Assembly: GCA_015223015.1 (NCBI GenBank)
Contig: JADFWK010000156.1
Location: forward strand, 1 to 15,310
DNA: 15,310 nucleotides
DNA from: Pseudomonadota bacterium
GTDB taxonomy: Bacteria > Desulfobacterota > DSM-4660 > Desulfatiglandales > B25-G16
Direction: 5' to 3'
Below the pieces are notes generated by a model. The model had not been told where the DNA came from. It did no database searches and was given only the letters and a program-made list of their open reading frames with translations. Positions 14,903 to 15,310 of this stretch are shown one piece after another; position 1 is the stretch's first letter; the number at the start of each line of letters is the position of its first letter. The position numbers and the translations under genes are program-made.

Positions 14903-15211
14903 CTACAGCTTGATCTCAACATCCACACCGGCAGCGAGATCCAATTTCATAAGGGCATCCACTGTCTGTTGGGTAGGATCAAGAATATCTATCAGCCGCT
15001 TATGTGTTCTGATCTCGAATTGCTCTCTCGATTTCTTGTCAACATGAGGTGATCTCAAAACACAGTATTTATTAATTTCCGTTGGAAGCGGTATGGGGCC
15101 AGCGATCTTTGCCCCGGTTCCGCGAGCGGTGTCCACAATCTCGGAGACAGATTGATCTAACAGCTTATGGTCGTAAGCCTTTAACCTGATTCGGATCTTC
15201 TGCTTGTCCAT
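14903..15211 (-). CDS. rpsJ: Ribosomal protein S10
   Basis: S10 is a small-subunit head protein and, as NusE, pairs with NusB in transcription antitermination and links ribosomes to NusG. The 102 residues match the family. It opens with [16 protein letters not shown] (6-21), has [12 protein letters not shown] (33-44), the extended loop [19 protein letters not shown] (54-72) and [20 protein letters not shown] (73-92). The ATG at 15211 has AAGGGC about 5 bases upstream. tuf ends only 15 bases before, so S10 has no promoter or leader of its own in between. Confidence 0.98.
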   Translation of the reverse strand: MDKQKIRIRLKAYDHKLLDQSVSEIVDTARGTGAKIAGPIPLPTEINKYCVLRSPHVDKKSREQFEIRTHKRLIDILDPTQQTVDALMKLDLAAGVDVEIKL

Positions 15212-15226
15212 TGCGCCCTTCTTATC

Positions 15227-15310
15227 TTACTCTACGATATCGCTTATTACTCCTGCACCAACGGTCTTTCCACCTTCACGGATAGCAAAGCGGAGTTCCT
15301 TTTCCATGGC
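15227..15310 (-). CDS. tuf: Elongation factor Tu, last 27 residues (cut by window edge)
   Basis: EF-Tu carries aminoacyl-tRNA to the ribosome as a GTPase. Only the C-terminal end of domain 3 is in the window: MEKELRFAIREGGKTVGAGV followed by ISDIVE and TAA at 15229-15227. RFAIREGGxTVGAGV is the conserved last strand region of bacterial EF-Tu. The position directly before rpsJ is the common tuf-S10 arrangement. EF-G would be expected beyond the window. Whether a second tuf copy exists cannot be told. Confidence 0.95.
   Translation of the reverse strand, partial: AMEKELRFAIREGGKTVGAGVISDIVE

Noticed and set aside
1..15310. CRISPR arrays, tRNA or rRNA genes, mobile elements, toxin-antitoxin or defence genes
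   Set aside because: None seen; the window is almost wholly filled with conserved housekeeping genes on one strand.

Overview
The whole window is one bacterial ribosomal-protein gene cluster (tuf-S10-spc-alpha type) followed by the start of a pyrimidine biosynthesis operon. Every gene I can support is on the minus strand, so transcription runs from the right end (15310) to the left end (1). The long plus-strand open frames are shadows. I see no tRNA or rRNA gene, CRISPR array, insertion sequence, phage gene or defence gene.

Order in the direction of transcription. (a) 15310-10189: the 3' end of tuf (EF-Tu), then rpsJ, rplC, rplD, rplW, rplB, rpsS, rplV, rpsC, rplP, rpmC and rpsQ (S10 operon). 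(b) 10124-4733: rplN, rplX, rplE, rpsZ (zinc-type S14), rpsH, rplF, rplR, rpsE, rplO, secY and rpmJ (spc operon). rpmD (L30) is missing between rpsE and rplO, and there is no adk, map or infA between secY and rpmJ. (c) 4677-1437: rpsM, rpsK, rpsD, rpoA and rplQ (alpha operon). (d) 1436-1324: a short spacer with a strong intrinsic terminator. (e) 1290-1: pyrB and the first 121 codons of pyrC, cut by the window edge. No gene-free stretch exceeds 300 bases. The longest are 146 bases (rplQ-pyrB), 106 bases (rplX-rplE) and 90 bases (rpsD-rpoA).

The organism is a bacterium. The bacterial gene order, SecY, RpoA with a C-terminal domain, and abundant Shine-Dalgarno sites all show this. The zinc-ligand (C+) forms of S4, S14 and L36, a four-cysteine L24 and moderate base composition would fit a deltaproteobacterial-grade or other deep Gram-negative lineage. 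I cannot place it more exactly from the sequence alone. Start codons are unusually mixed: 10 of the 29 visible starts are GTG or TTG.

The genes supply most ribosomal proteins of the central cluster, the translocon channel SecY, the RNA polymerase alpha subunit, EF-Tu, and the second and third enzymes of de novo UMP synthesis. Points worth a second look: a lysine-rich tail of about 106 residues on L17, built of in-frame repeats; the terminator between rplQ and pyrB, which overlaps a possible 20-codon leader frame and leaves almost no room for a downstream promoter; the absent rpmD; and a long AT-rich spacer without a Shine-Dalgarno site before rplE. I do not see an undescribed multi-gene system here.
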